DNA of 64,000 nt from Thermoprotei archaeon (GTDB lineage: Archaea > Thermoproteota > Thermoprotei > QMSL01 > B3-G16). This document shows positions 9,353 through 18,964 of this stretch, in pieces (the stretch's first letter is position 1; the number at the start of each line of letters is the position of its first letter). Made by a program: the position numbers and the translations under genes. The notes below the pieces were generated by a model. The model was given only the letters and a program-made list of their open reading frames with translations. It did no database searches and was not told the DNA's origin. The DNA is taken from the NCBI GenBank assembly GCA_021162845.1, contig JAGGXX010000027.1:60957-124956 (forward strand). The letters are read 5' to 3'.

Positions 9353-10227
9353 GAGTCCACCCGCTCAGCAGCTATTGGAATGTAGAGTAACCTCTGATGG
9401 AGACCGAAGGGGGTGCTCAAGAATATCTTTAGTCGAAGCACAAGCTTCTCCATCGGAAGGGATTGAAACCCATCGGGGATGCCCAATACTATCGTTCTCT
9501 CTGCGTAGTCGCCGGCTTTCACCTCAAGTAGGCCGTAGGAGAAGTCCTCACTAGTGCTATTAATTAGCTTTTTCCCCAAGAGGAGATCATAGATTAAGGT
9601 CTGTACGCGAAGCATTCCTTCGCCCCTATTGAGTATTCTTACACGAACGAGGACCTTATCGTCTTCAACTCTGAAGGAACTTAGTTTAACGTCCATTAAG
9701 CTTATCGAGTTGAGATCTCGTGAGTAGGCGTTATAACTCCTAACCAGCAGAGCTGATGACACCGTAAAGATACACACGAGCATAAGCCACGCGATCCTTA
9801 GTACTGTGCCAGCATTCTTGTTTAAGGAAACGAGAGATCTTAAGTACAAGCCCACGAAGGAGGATAATAATGAGAGGGGCAGAGAAAGGATTATCGAAAA
9901 GAACGTCATATTCCTCACTATATGAAACCACAGAGCTAGCTCCGCGGATAGATGGCCGAAGAACAGCTCTAGGGGGTGTTTGGCAAGGGATGTAGCCAGT
10001 ACATGTGCTAATATAAATGAGCATGAGAGGGACAGTAAGCTCATTTTAGGGCTAGTCATTAAAAAAGACATTAGGGCATAGTTAAAGGACATAAGGAGTA
10101 AATACATCATGGATAGATATGGGGATGGAGGAGTCAGCGAGACCTTGAAGAAGAAGTACGCGGGTAGGAAAGAAGCTGCAGTGAGCGCTACTAGGGGCGA
10201 TAGCTTTTCACGCATCCACTCGCGCAT
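9349..10227 (-). CDS. Membrane protein with C-terminal extracytoplasmic beta (CARDB-like) domain
   Basis: Multiple TM helices then DVKLSSFRVEDDKVLVRVRILNRGEGML... Confidence 0.5.
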   Translation of the reverse strand: MREWMREKLSPLVALTAASFLPAYFFFKVSLTPPSPYLSMMYLLLMSFNYALMSFLMTSPKMSLLSLSCSFILAHVLATSLAKHPLELFFGHLSAELALWFHIVRNMTFFSIILSLPLSLLSSFVGLYLRSLVSLNKNAGTVLRIAWLMLVCIFTVSSALLVRSYNAYSRDLNSISLMDVKLSSFRVEDDKVLVRVRILNRGEGMLRVQTLIYDLLLGKKLINSTSEDFSYGLLEVKAGDYAERTIVLGIPDGFQSLPMEKLVLRLKIFLSTPFGLHQRLLYIPIAAERVDS

Positions 10228-10235
10228 TAGCTTTG

Positions 10236-11687
10236 CTACCTCCTAGCCCTGAGCCTAGGGTTGAATATCTCATCAAGGGCGTAACCGAAGAGTATAAAGC
10301 TGAGGGCGAAGACAGTAAGCATTAAGCCCGGAGGCAGTATCCACCACCATATCAGCCTAGGGAAGGCACCGGCCAGTTCAGCTTTATAAAGCATCCTACC
10401 CCACGAAGGAACCCTAGGATCCCCGAGACCTAGGAAGCTAAGAGAGGCTTCTAATAGAACGGCTCCAGGAACTGAGAGAGCCAATTGAACGTATACGAGG
10501 GGTATCAGCTGGGGTATTATGTGCTTGATTATTATGTAGATATCAGAGGCCCCAACAGCCTTAGCCGCTTCCACAAAGAGGCTCTGCCTTAAGGAAAGGG
10601 TATATGACCTTACCGTACGTGCAAAGGCCATCCAGCTTAAGGAGGCTATGAGTAGTATCTGCAGATATATGTTCTTCCCGTAAAAGACGCTCAACGCAAT
10701 AAGGAGAGGCAGTATAGGCATGAAGTAGAGAGTATCAGTTATGAACAACAACGTTTGATCCATTATCCCGCCTTCATACCCAGCTATAACCCCGACGACT
10801 AATCCGAGGAGTACAGAAATGGATGAGGCGAGGATGCCTACTATCATCGATATTCTAGCGCCGTAAAGTAGCTGAGAGAATAGGTCACTACCATTATTAT
10901 CTGTGCCGAGTAGACCGTATCTCAAGCCTGGAATTCCGAAGACAAGATCCTTTAACGCTAAACTAATGTAACCTCCTTCAACCTCATCACGATCGATAAT
11001 AGTTATATCTAATCTGAGCACGTATTCCCCTTTCTCCTTAAATATAATGGGAGCTAAGTCAGCAAATGGATCAACACCTAACCGTAATTTGAGCGTGACA
11101 TCTCTCGAGTCAACTATCAAAGGGGTGGTCATAGTGACCTCGTCCCTTGCGATTTTCTTGTCCACCAGCAGATAGCGCTTCCCCTGAGTATCCTCAAGGT
11201 ACACTCTTAGCTTGAGGTAAGAGGAATGAAGGTCTCGAATTGTAGCAGAGTACCTTAGTCTAAGGTAGAAGGTCTTAGGAGGAACGAAACGGTAGTCGAA
11301 CTTATAGGTAAAGGAGACATGCTCCTTACCACTGAGCTCAGAGGTCTTCTCATATTCTATAAGTAAACCTTCATTGGCCCTTTCAATCGATATCTGACCT
11401 GAGTTCTCAACTAACTGCCAATCATTCGCAGTGACGTTATGGATTATGTTCGGCGGATAGTCCTTGAATTGAGGAAATATGACGAACCAATCAGGAACGG
11501 CATATCCCTCAGCTAACCTCATCTCAAAGGGATCATGAGGAGAGATATAGGGGCCTATTAAGCCTAATATGAGGTAGAAAAGGAGAAGGAGGAAGCCCGC
11601 CATGCCAACTTTATTTCGCTTCAATTGACACATGAAGTTTAAGAATGAGGCTATTATTTGGCGTTTCCTAAGCCTCTTAACGCTCAT
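10236..11687 (-). CDS. ABC transporter permease, DppC/OppC type, with large inserted extracytoplasmic domain
   Basis: GLIGPYISPHDPFE N-term and LLGTDNNGSDLFSQLLYGARISMIVG ... EAAKAVGASDIYIIIKHIIPQLIP EAA loop; ~190 extra residues between them. Confidence 0.88.
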   Translation of the reverse strand: MSVKRLRKRQIIASFLNFMCQLKRNKVGMAGFLLLLFYLILGLIGPYISPHDPFEMRLAEGYAVPDWFVIFPQFKDYPPNIIHNVTANDWQLVENSGQISIERANEGLLIEYEKTSELSGKEHVSFTYKFDYRFVPPKTFYLRLRYSATIRDLHSSYLKLRVYLEDTQGKRYLLVDKKIARDEVTMTTPLIVDSRDVTLKLRLGVDPFADLAPIIFKEKGEYVLRLDITIIDRDEVEGGYISLALKDLVFGIPGLRYGLLGTDNNGSDLFSQLLYGARISMIVGILASSISVLLGLVVGVIAGYEGGIMDQTLLFITDTLYFMPILPLLIALSVFYGKNIYLQILLIASLSWMAFARTVRSYTLSLRQSLFVEAAKAVGASDIYIIIKHIIPQLIPLVYVQLALSVPGAVLLEASLSFLGLGDPRVPSWGRMLYKAELAGAFPRLIWWWILPPGLMLTVFALSFILFGYALDEIFNPRLRARR

Positions 11688-12715
11688 TCTAATCTCACCC
11701 GGGGATCAACAATACCTAATACCACATCAACTATGAGGAGGGATATCAGGGTTAATACTATGTAGATGAAGAGGACGCCCTGAACTATCGGAAAATCGAA
11801 TTGCATTGATGCGTCGAATAGCCAGCGTCCAACGCCATACCAGGAGAATATGGTCTCAGTTATGACAGCACCGGAAACTATACCCGGCAGCGTAAGGGCT
11901 AAAATCGTCAGTATGGGACCTAATACGTTCCTAAGTACATGCTTGAACATTATGATCCTTTCGGGGACTCCCTTAGCCCTAGCTGTGATTATGTAATCCT
12001 GACCAAGTTGGGAGACCAGGAGGCTACGGATCAATAGCGCGAAACCGCCGAATCCTACTACAGTTAAAGTCGTTAAGGGAAGGGCTAGGTGATGTAGGAG
12101 ATCTAGAACATACGCGACGGGATCCCTAGGCGGTGGCCTCGAGACCGTCCCAGCTATTGGAAAGAGGCCTAGATAGTAACCGAAGCAGAGGAGGAGAAGG
12201 AGGCCTACGAAGAATGCAGGAAAAGCGTTTAGGAAGAGCCCAAGGCCTACTACGGTTGCATCGACCTTGGATCCTCGCTTCATAGTAGCCACTATACCTA
12301 CCGTAAGGCCTATCAATACTTGGAGGACAGTAGCCGTTCCTAGGAGGAGTACAGTATTTGGAAGCCTTTCCATAAGCTCAGCTGCTACAGGCCTCCCAGT
12401 ATAGAGAGAATAACCTAGATCTCCTTTGAAAAGGGACAACACGTATCGGATGAACTGATTTGGGAATATGGGCTCGTCCAATCCAAATCTACTTCGAATA
12501 AGCTTTTGCTGCTCCTCGCTCATATGAGGATTGAGGAAGAAGAATGAGGGATCTATGCCGAGTACATAATAGGGAATTACCCTCAGTAATACGAAGCTTA
12601 ATATCAAAGCGAAGAATAGGACTAGGAACCTGTCAACAGCCCTTCTAGCCAAGTACCTCCATAGGCCGGCCATTCCGTCACCTTCCCCCTTCTTAAGGTA
12701 AGCTGAGTACGGCAT
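11684..12715 (-). CDS. ABC transporter permease, DppB/OppB type
   Basis: FGLDEPIFPNQFIRYVLSLFKGDLGYSLYTGRPVAAELMERLPNTV; YIITARAKGVPERIIMFKHVLRN. Confidence 0.92.
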   Translation of the reverse strand: MPYSAYLKKGEGDGMAGLWRYLARRAVDRFLVLFFALILSFVLLRVIPYYVLGIDPSFFFLNPHMSEEQQKLIRSRFGLDEPIFPNQFIRYVLSLFKGDLGYSLYTGRPVAAELMERLPNTVLLLGTATVLQVLIGLTVGIVATMKRGSKVDATVVGLGLFLNAFPAFFVGLLLLLCFGYYLGLFPIAGTVSRPPPRDPVAYVLDLLHHLALPLTTLTVVGFGGFALLIRSLLVSQLGQDYIITARAKGVPERIIMFKHVLRNVLGPILTILALTLPGIVSGAVITETIFSWYGVGRWLFDASMQFDFPIVQGVLFIYIVLTLISLLIVDVVLGIVDPRVRLE

Positions 12716-12802
12716 TTAATTTAAATCATTCCTAGGATGTAATGGGGGAATAAAAATATTGTCCTAAAACATTTTATCTTATAATTTCATGGAGCCGAGG
12801 CC

Positions 12803-14926
12803 TTACCCCTTGCCCCTCCGCAATACTACGTATACTGCCGCGATTATGATGACCACTACGACTATTGCCACATAAGGTAAGTAGCGCTCATAGGAGGGCC
12901 TTATCGTTATGGACGTCTCCACGCTTCTCGAAAGCTTTGCAGTTCCAACAGTACCGGAGGCAGTAACGCTGATACGACAGTCACCAGTGACCCCTTCAGC
13001 GGGCATTTCAACTGTGCAGGAACCTCCTGTGGCCGTAACTTGTTTCTCGCTAACCACGCTACCATCAGGAGCTACGAGCCTCACTACAACATTAGCATCT
13101 ACGGGCTTACCAGTATAATCCTTAACGGTGATACTGAGTTTAGCGGACTCATCTGAATATATGCTTGAGGGGGCTTCTACTGATACCTCTAGCGTCTTGC
13201 CTGGGTGTCTCCTCCAGTAATTGGGGTTCCAGACCAATAGTATGTATTCGCCTGGCTTCCTATCCTTGAATATGAAAGGCCCCGTTCCTATTAAGCACGT
13301 AAGGCCTGGCACTTTCGGATGAGGTACCTTACTTGGATCCCACTTATCCCATCCACCCTGCTCATCGATGAAGGTTTTATCACCCCATATATGCTTCGGG
13401 ATTATAGGCACGTTTAGGTCGTAAAGGTAGGCCCAACTGGTTCCGTTAACTACGATCTTTATCGTATACGGATCTGGAACCTCCGTCTTTATTAGGTTCT
13501 GTATGGGTACTGCGTAATACCTGCTGACCTTGTTCTCCTTTATAAACCAGAGCGTGAAGTTAACATCATATGCCGTGAACGGCTCACCGTCCTGCCATGT
13601 TACATTCTTAACTAGGTAGAACGTAACCTCCATGCCCTTATGACCTCCCTCAAGCGTCACTTCTTTGACCTCCCACCTCTCTGCTAGCCATGGAAGATCC
13701 TTGGTTACATCATCTGGATGAGCTATGAAGAGGTAATCGAATATACAGTCCATGACATCCCACTCATCGACGGTCATTGCGGTCATTGGATTAAGGGTTC
13801 TGGGATCTGAACCTAGAACATCCTTAAATCTACCGCCTAGTGGCTGGCCTACGAGGAAGACGTTTAGAGGTGTGAGCCAGCTCATACCGCCCAATGGCTT
13901 CAGAAGAACTATGCCGCTTACTTCCTTTCTAACGCCTACTCTTGCGTAAGTCATGTATAGGGGTATCCAGGGTAATTCATCTGACAGTATCTCCTGAACC
14001 TTCTTAGCCGCAGTCTTCGCTTCTTCTATATCGGTAGTCCTGTAGAAGGTCTCAAGTAGCTCATCGACCTCAGGGTTGCTATAGCCCCAGTAATTATAGG
14101 AGCCATCGGACCTGAAGAAGTCGTAAAGGTAAGTAGGATGCCTTCCTAGAGCCCATCCCAGTAGGTACATATCGTAGTCAAGCTTTATGATCTTAGCCAC
14201 CATAGCCTGGAACTCCATAGGGGCCAGCTTTAGCGGGAAGTGTATCTTATCCGCGTCCTCTTTTAGCTTAACGGCTATCTTAAAGAGCCATGGGGCCTGC
14301 GATTCAGGAGGTATTAAAAGCTCAACTTCTCGGACTTCTTTACCGTCGGGGTCATACCACTTACCGGTAGCTTCATCGAACTTAAAGCCCGCATTGAGTA
14401 AAGTCTGCTTCGCCATATCGATATCATAGGCATAAGTCTTGACATCAGGATTATACCAGTCTCCATACGCCGGTGGGACGAAGGTTTCAACAGGAACGCC
14501 ATAGCCTCCAAAGACCTCGCGTATTATCCACTCTCGGTCAACTAAATGGGCCATCGCCTGCCTGAATGCCTTAATGTTAAGGGGCCATCTTCGAACGTTT
14601 ATCTGTATGGCGAAGATGCTATAGGTCTGATAGAACAAGAGGTCTATATTAGGATCCCCCTTGACCTGTTCGATGTCCTCAGCCCTCAGACCGGTGATAT
14701 GTATCTCACCCTTCTTAAGGGCAAGGAGACGGGCGTCAGGTGACGTTATTATGGATATGAGGTATTCGTCAACTCTAGGCCCATGAACGTCCCATTCAGT
14801 AGCCAAGACGGATGGTTTCTCCTCTTGGGACATCGTCGCTGAGGGGAACAATGACAACGCTAACAGCATTAAGGACAATACTACGTAAACGTGTGCTTTC
14901 CTCATAGAATACACCCAATATAGCAT
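12803..14926 (-). CDS. ABC transporter family-5 substrate-binding protein, apparently circularly permuted, with C-terminal Ig-like domain and TM anchor
   Basis: Contains both halves of SBP_bac_5 but in reversed order; C-terminal YVAIVVVVIIIAAVYVVLRRGKG anchor. Confidence 0.88.
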   Translation of the reverse strand: MLYWVYSMRKAHVYVVLSLMLLALSLFPSATMSQEEKPSVLATEWDVHGPRVDEYLISIITSPDARLLALKKGEIHITGLRAEDIEQVKGDPNIDLLFYQTYSIFAIQINVRRWPLNIKAFRQAMAHLVDREWIIREVFGGYGVPVETFVPPAYGDWYNPDVKTYAYDIDMAKQTLLNAGFKFDEATGKWYDPDGKEVREVELLIPPESQAPWLFKIAVKLKEDADKIHFPLKLAPMEFQAMVAKIIKLDYDMYLLGWALGRHPTYLYDFFRSDGSYNYWGYSNPEVDELLETFYRTTDIEEAKTAAKKVQEILSDELPWIPLYMTYARVGVRKEVSGIVLLKPLGGMSWLTPLNVFLVGQPLGGRFKDVLGSDPRTLNPMTAMTVDEWDVMDCIFDYLFIAHPDDVTKDLPWLAERWEVKEVTLEGGHKGMEVTFYLVKNVTWQDGEPFTAYDVNFTLWFIKENKVSRYYAVPIQNLIKTEVPDPYTIKIVVNGTSWAYLYDLNVPIIPKHIWGDKTFIDEQGGWDKWDPSKVPHPKVPGLTCLIGTGPFIFKDRKPGEYILLVWNPNYWRRHPGKTLEVSVEAPSSIYSDESAKLSITVKDYTGKPVDANVVVRLVAPDGSVVSEKQVTATGGSCTVEMPAEGVTGDCRISVTASGTVGTAKLSRSVETSITIRPSYERYLPYVAIVVVVIIIAAVYVVLRRGKG

Positions 14927-15004
14927 TATTATTATGATAGTCTAAGAAGATCTTATAAGCTTTTAAATAAGTTGTAGGAAATCACCTAATGAGCGAAGTG
15001 CCCT

Positions 15005-15511
15005 ATGGATGAAACCAGATATACTGTCAAATATCCCTTCGAAAGAAATGCCATCGTAACTAAAGTCATCACATTATGCTTCACCATAGTCTTCGTGTTG
15101 ATGAGCACGCCTTACAGCCCTGAAATGTTATTGAGCTACTCCGTCGTGACGTCCCTCGTGTTCATCATTCACGTGAACGTTAAATGTAAGCGTTTTCGAG
15201 GGGTTCTTGACGAGCTGAGAACTAAAGGGAACCATAGGCTACAAGACTTTAAGGAGAGCCGCCCGCTTCTTATAGTCTCAAGCTATGTAGCCGCTTTCCT
15301 TATATTTCTCATAATCATAGCCCTTTCACGGTCTACGTTAATACTGGGGGGAGGACTTGGTTTTCTCTCTGGCTTTATGCTTAGCGATATTTCCTATTAT
15401 TTATATATAAGGAATTGGGAGATCAGGATAGGACGCAAGATATATCTTACTGTCATAACTAGGGCTAAAGGCGAGAAGCTTTTCGTCTCAAAGGAGCTGA
15501 TCCTCGCGTGA
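15005..15511 (+). CDS. Hypothetical membrane protein
   Basis: 168 aa with several hydrophobic segments. Confidence 0.55.
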   Translation: MDETRYTVKYPFERNAIVTKVITLCFTIVFVLMSTPYSPEMLLSYSVVTSLVFIIHVNVKCKRFRGVLDELRTKGNHRLQDFKESRPLLIVSSYVAAFLIFLIIIALSRSTLILGGGLGFLSGFMLSDISYYLYIRNWEIRIGRKIYLTVITRAKGEKLFVSKELILA

Positions 15512-15705
15512 GGAGTTCAGAATACGTTACATAGGTAACTTTACCATTGAGAATCCTTAGATAATTCTAATAAACTGCATAATTATGTGACAAGCTAAGA
15601 CGTGACGTTGCTATCATAGCTCCTATATCAAGAGAAAGCAGATGTATTTTTAAGTTTCTTAAGTAACTTATAATAGATGAGGATGCTTATGGAGGTGATC
15701 ACGAT

Positions 15706-15831
15706 ATGGCATGGAATGATAAGCCTGAGTTTATATATAATTATAAAAATTTAGTATATAACGGATATGATCGAAGTAAGAAGAAACTATTCGAGAAGCT
15801 GATTAGATATTCGCTCCTCCTCAGGGCCTAG
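15706..15831 (+). CDS. Small protein (41 aa) MAWNDKPEFIYNYKNLVYNGYDRSKKKLFEKLIRYSLLLRA
   Basis: Strong Shine-Dalgarno GGAGGTGATC (15691-15700) just upstream of the ATG; clean ORF; not in ORF track. Confidence 0.5.
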   Translation: MAWNDKPEFIYNYKNLVYNGYDRSKKKLFEKLIRYSLLLRA

Positions 15832-15876
15832 CGGACAAGACGTTTAAAAGCGCTCGTCCTTAAATCGTTATGAGAG

Positions 15877-16551
15877 ATGATGGGCGCCATTAATGAATTG
15901 CTAAATTATGCTCAGAAGGCCTGGGGCAAAGAGGTAAAGCAGATAGTGGAGAGCATTAAACTTAGGGAGCCCTTTGAAATCTTGGTAGGGACTGTGCTCT
16001 CCCAGAATACGAACGATAAAAATTCTAGCATTGCTTTCATGCGACTGAAGAAACTAACAGAAATAACGCCCTTAGGTATCATCAGGGTAAAGGAAGAGGA
16101 GCTTGCTAAGGCGTTAAGAGTAGCAGGGTTATATAGGGAGAGATCAAAACGGCTTAAGGAGTTGGCCAGGATAATAGTGGAGAGGTACAATGGTGATCTG
16201 ACGTGGATAAAATGCCTCCCTCTCGAAGAGGCGCGGAAGAGGCTTTTAGAACTACCAGGCGTAGGCTACAAGACGGCTGATATATTACTAGCTTTTTATG
16301 GCGGTAGGCCCGTTCTCCCCGTGGATACCCACATACGACGGATAGCCATAAGACTCGGATACGCCAGTAGTAAGGATGGCTATGAGAAGATAAGAAGAGC
16401 CCTAGAAAACGAGATAGCGCCCGAGATGAGGATATACGCACATTTGCTACTGATACGCTTTGGGAGGAATATATGTAAAGCTCGTAAGCCATTATGCGAT
16501 GTATGCCCTATAACCGCTTTTTGTAAGCACTTCAATGCCCGTGCGACCTAG
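15877..16551 (+). CDS. nth: Endonuclease III (HhH-GPD, 4Fe-4S)
   Basis: LPGVGYKTADILLAFYGGRPVLPVDTHIRRIAIRLGY; C-x6-C-x2-C-x5-C (CKARKPLCDVCPITAFC). Confidence 0.93.
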   Translation: MMGAINELLNYAQKAWGKEVKQIVESIKLREPFEILVGTVLSQNTNDKNSSIAFMRLKKLTEITPLGIIRVKEEELAKALRVAGLYRERSKRLKELARIIVERYNGDLTWIKCLPLEEARKRLLELPGVGYKTADILLAFYGGRPVLPVDTHIRRIAIRLGYASSKDGYEKIRRALENEIAPEMRIYAHLLLIRFGRNICKARKPLCDVCPITAFCKHFNARAT

Positions 16552-16975
16552 CTTCTAACAAGCGCTTTATCTTAGAGAGATACCTTGCTGTCTTCACGCA
16601 ATCTCGGCTTACCTCAATTAACTTCCCGCCCTCGACTACGAAGTGGCGCGTATTAAGCTTATTGTTGAAGATCCTATTCACTTCTTCCACCATCATATGT
16701 AATTGTACGCAATGGGGTGATCCATCAACTGTAAGCACTATGATCTCCTTAAGGGGCATACGTGCTAACATAGACGCTAACTTGAAGCCTACCATGTTCA
16801 TGTGCTCTGCTTCAAGGCATATCGAGAGTGGGACGTAGTCATCGGCAAACTTTTCTAGTACTTCTGGATGCTCATCCCTTAAACATCTACCGAATAGAAG
16901 GAGCTTACGTTTACGCCTTAGATCTCGGGGACAAGCGTTAGTATCTATGAGGCGCCTATCATATCGCCTACACAA
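16532..16975 (-). CDS. Conserved-looking cytosolic protein with four cysteines, function unknown
   Basis: 147 aa MCRRYDRRLIDTNACPRDLRR...SICLEAEHMNMVG...SPHCVQLH... Confidence 0.6.
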   Translation of the reverse strand: MCRRYDRRLIDTNACPRDLRRKRKLLLFGRCLRDEHPEVLEKFADDYVPLSICLEAEHMNMVGFKLASMLARMPLKEIIVLTVDGSPHCVQLHMMVEEVNRIFNNKLNTRHFVVEGGKLIEVSRDCVKTARYLSKIKRLLEARSHGH

Positions 16976-17052
16976 ACGTCCTCACCGTGTAAAATGGGAG
17001 ATATGTCCTAATTAAAGGCAGGTTAGCTATTGGTGACCGAGGTAAAGTGAAC

Positions 17053-17457
17053 TCACTCGCCTATGACATTGACTATGACGGTTCTAGTACGCGGATAGAT
17101 GTCCGTCTCTATGAACACTATCGACTGCCATGTCCCGAGTCCAAGCCTACCGTCAATTATGGGAACTGTCTTCTCAGGTGAGAATAGAAGCGATCTCAAA
17201 TGCGCATGAGCATTAGAGGGATGGGCATATGATCCTTCAGAGGGTATAAGGCGTTCTAGCGTGTTACGTATGTCCTCTATCAGGCCTTCTTCGTATTCCG
17301 TAAAGCATATAATGCCTGTCGCATGTGGTGCAAATATGTGCGCTATACCGTTCTTAATCTTTGATTTCCTTACTATGCCTTCTACACGCCCGGTTATGTC
17401 CACAACGTCTATGGGCCCTCGTGTCTTAAACGTAAAACTGTCGACGTAGAGCCTCAA
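17053..17457 (-). CDS. YjbQ family (UPF0047) protein
   Basis: GIAHIFAPHATGIICFTEYEEGL...DGRLGLGTWQSIVFIETD. Confidence 0.9.
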   Translation of the reverse strand: MRLYVDSFTFKTRGPIDVVDITGRVEGIVRKSKIKNGIAHIFAPHATGIICFTEYEEGLIEDIRNTLERLIPSEGSYAHPSNAHAHLRSLLFSPEKTVPIIDGRLGLGTWQSIVFIETDIYPRTRTVIVNVIGE

Positions 17458-17518
17458 GGCTTCAAACCCCCTAGAAAGGAGATGAGGAAAACCCTAATTA
17501 AGCTTTGATGCTCCCTAT

Positions 17519-18040
17519 TTAACTATGTCTAACGGGGAAGCCTTCATTCTCATGAGAGAAGGTCTCAAGGACTAAGAATGTCTCACTAGAGACTACATCG
17601 CCTATACTGGCCAGATACCGAATGAGGAAGTGCGTGAGTTCCTCCCACTTAGTGGCCCAGACCTTGAGTATTATGTCATAGGCACCCGTGACTATGTGGG
17701 CCTCTTCGACGTAAGGTAGATCATGAGCCTTACGGGTATCTGCCAATATGCGTTGTGCCAGCGCCTCCTGATTTGACCGGCCCTCTAAGGTGGCCCCCCT
17801 GCGAACCTTGAGCATAACGAAGGCAAGGAACCTATAACCTAGTTTACTGGGATCTATTATGGCCTTATATCCCTTTATGACGCCCTCACGTTCAAGCCTT
17901 GTTATTCTTTCGCCTATCGTAGTTCTAGGGCGCTTGAGCCTCTTAGCTATGTCTGAGATGGATGCGCGCCCGTCTCTTTGGAGCTCATGTAATATCAGCT
18001 TATCGAGTTCATCCATGGATCTCCTGCCTACTAATGACAT
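17519..18040 (-). CDS. Lrp/AsnC family transcriptional regulator
   Basis: MDELDKLILHELQRDGRASISDIAKRLKRPRTTIGERITRLEREGVIKGYKAIIDPSKLGY. Confidence 0.93.
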   Translation of the reverse strand: MSLVGRRSMDELDKLILHELQRDGRASISDIAKRLKRPRTTIGERITRLEREGVIKGYKAIIDPSKLGYRFLAFVMLKVRRGATLEGRSNQEALAQRILADTRKAHDLPYVEEAHIVTGAYDIILKVWATKWEELTHFLIRYLASIGDVVSSETFLVLETFSHENEGFPVRHS

Positions 18041-18951
18041 GTGAAGCTTTCAAGAACTCTTTCCTTTTCGGAGCTTATAACTGAATGAACTTTCTCGGGC
18101 GCTACCACGCTCATCACTAGTATCCTATTGGACACGTCGCAGAGCCATAGGAAGGAATCCAACACTATTTTCTTCAAGAAGCTTAAACGTGGCTTAAAGA
18201 TAAGCCTACGGCCTTCGTGGCCCTTGAGGGATAATCTATGTTCCTCCGCTAGTTTATAGTAACTGTACTGCTTTAAGGCCTCCTTAAGATAGGCATCCTT
18301 AAACCACTTCTTCAGGTCCCCATTATACCGTTCCTCGAGAATCACATTAGCCATACCTTGATATGCGAAAACGTACCATACGTCTCTCTTAGATCTGAAG
18401 CTTAACCTACCATACATGGAGAGCAATCTATAGTTGTACAGCTCATATTCCTCGGGTAGTTCAAAGCGAAAAGCATATACGCTCCATGTCCACCACTTAC
18501 GGCCATGGCATACAACGCTTTCCAGGAGGCTTTGAAAGATCTCGCGCATACGTTCGTACTCCTCGGTTCGGAAATGCACCTGAACTACGAAGAGCCTTCT
18601 ACTATCGTTACAGTACCAAGAGGCCCCTAATAGCTCTCCACCGCCTCGGACGTGATATAGATAACCTTCATGTCCAGCCACTTCAATCTCTCTAAGGCCT
18701 AACCTGGTGAATTTTAGATTCGCCTTCTCAACTCGCTCCTTCAGCTCATTTAAGAACGAATCTAGGCTCTTCTTAACGTTGGGCTCTTTCTTAGGCGAAA
18801 TATCGTCCCACCTTACTTCTAAGCGCACCATCTGTTCGTCCTCAAGCCTTATGTAAGTACGGCCCCGTCCACCGCCTTCGGCTGTCATTTCCCAGTCCTC
18901 AGGAACTCTTATTTGGAAGAGCCGCCATCCGAATTGCTTCAAATTAACCAT
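18031..18951 (-). CDS. Hypothetical protein
   Basis: 306 aa intact ORF, candidate operon with neighbour 18965-21061. Confidence 0.55.
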   Translation of the reverse strand: MVNLKQFGWRLFQIRVPEDWEMTAEGGGRGRTYIRLEDEQMVRLEVRWDDISPKKEPNVKKSLDSFLNELKERVEKANLKFTRLGLREIEVAGHEGYLYHVRGGGELLGASWYCNDSRRLFVVQVHFRTEEYERMREIFQSLLESVVCHGRKWWTWSVYAFRFELPEEYELYNYRLLSMYGRLSFRSKRDVWYVFAYQGMANVILEERYNGDLKKWFKDAYLKEALKQYSYYKLAEEHRLSLKGHEGRRLIFKPRLSFLKKIVLDSFLWLCDVSNRILVMSVVAPEKVHSVISSEKERVLESFTCH

Positions 18952-18964
18952 AGAAGATCACCTC

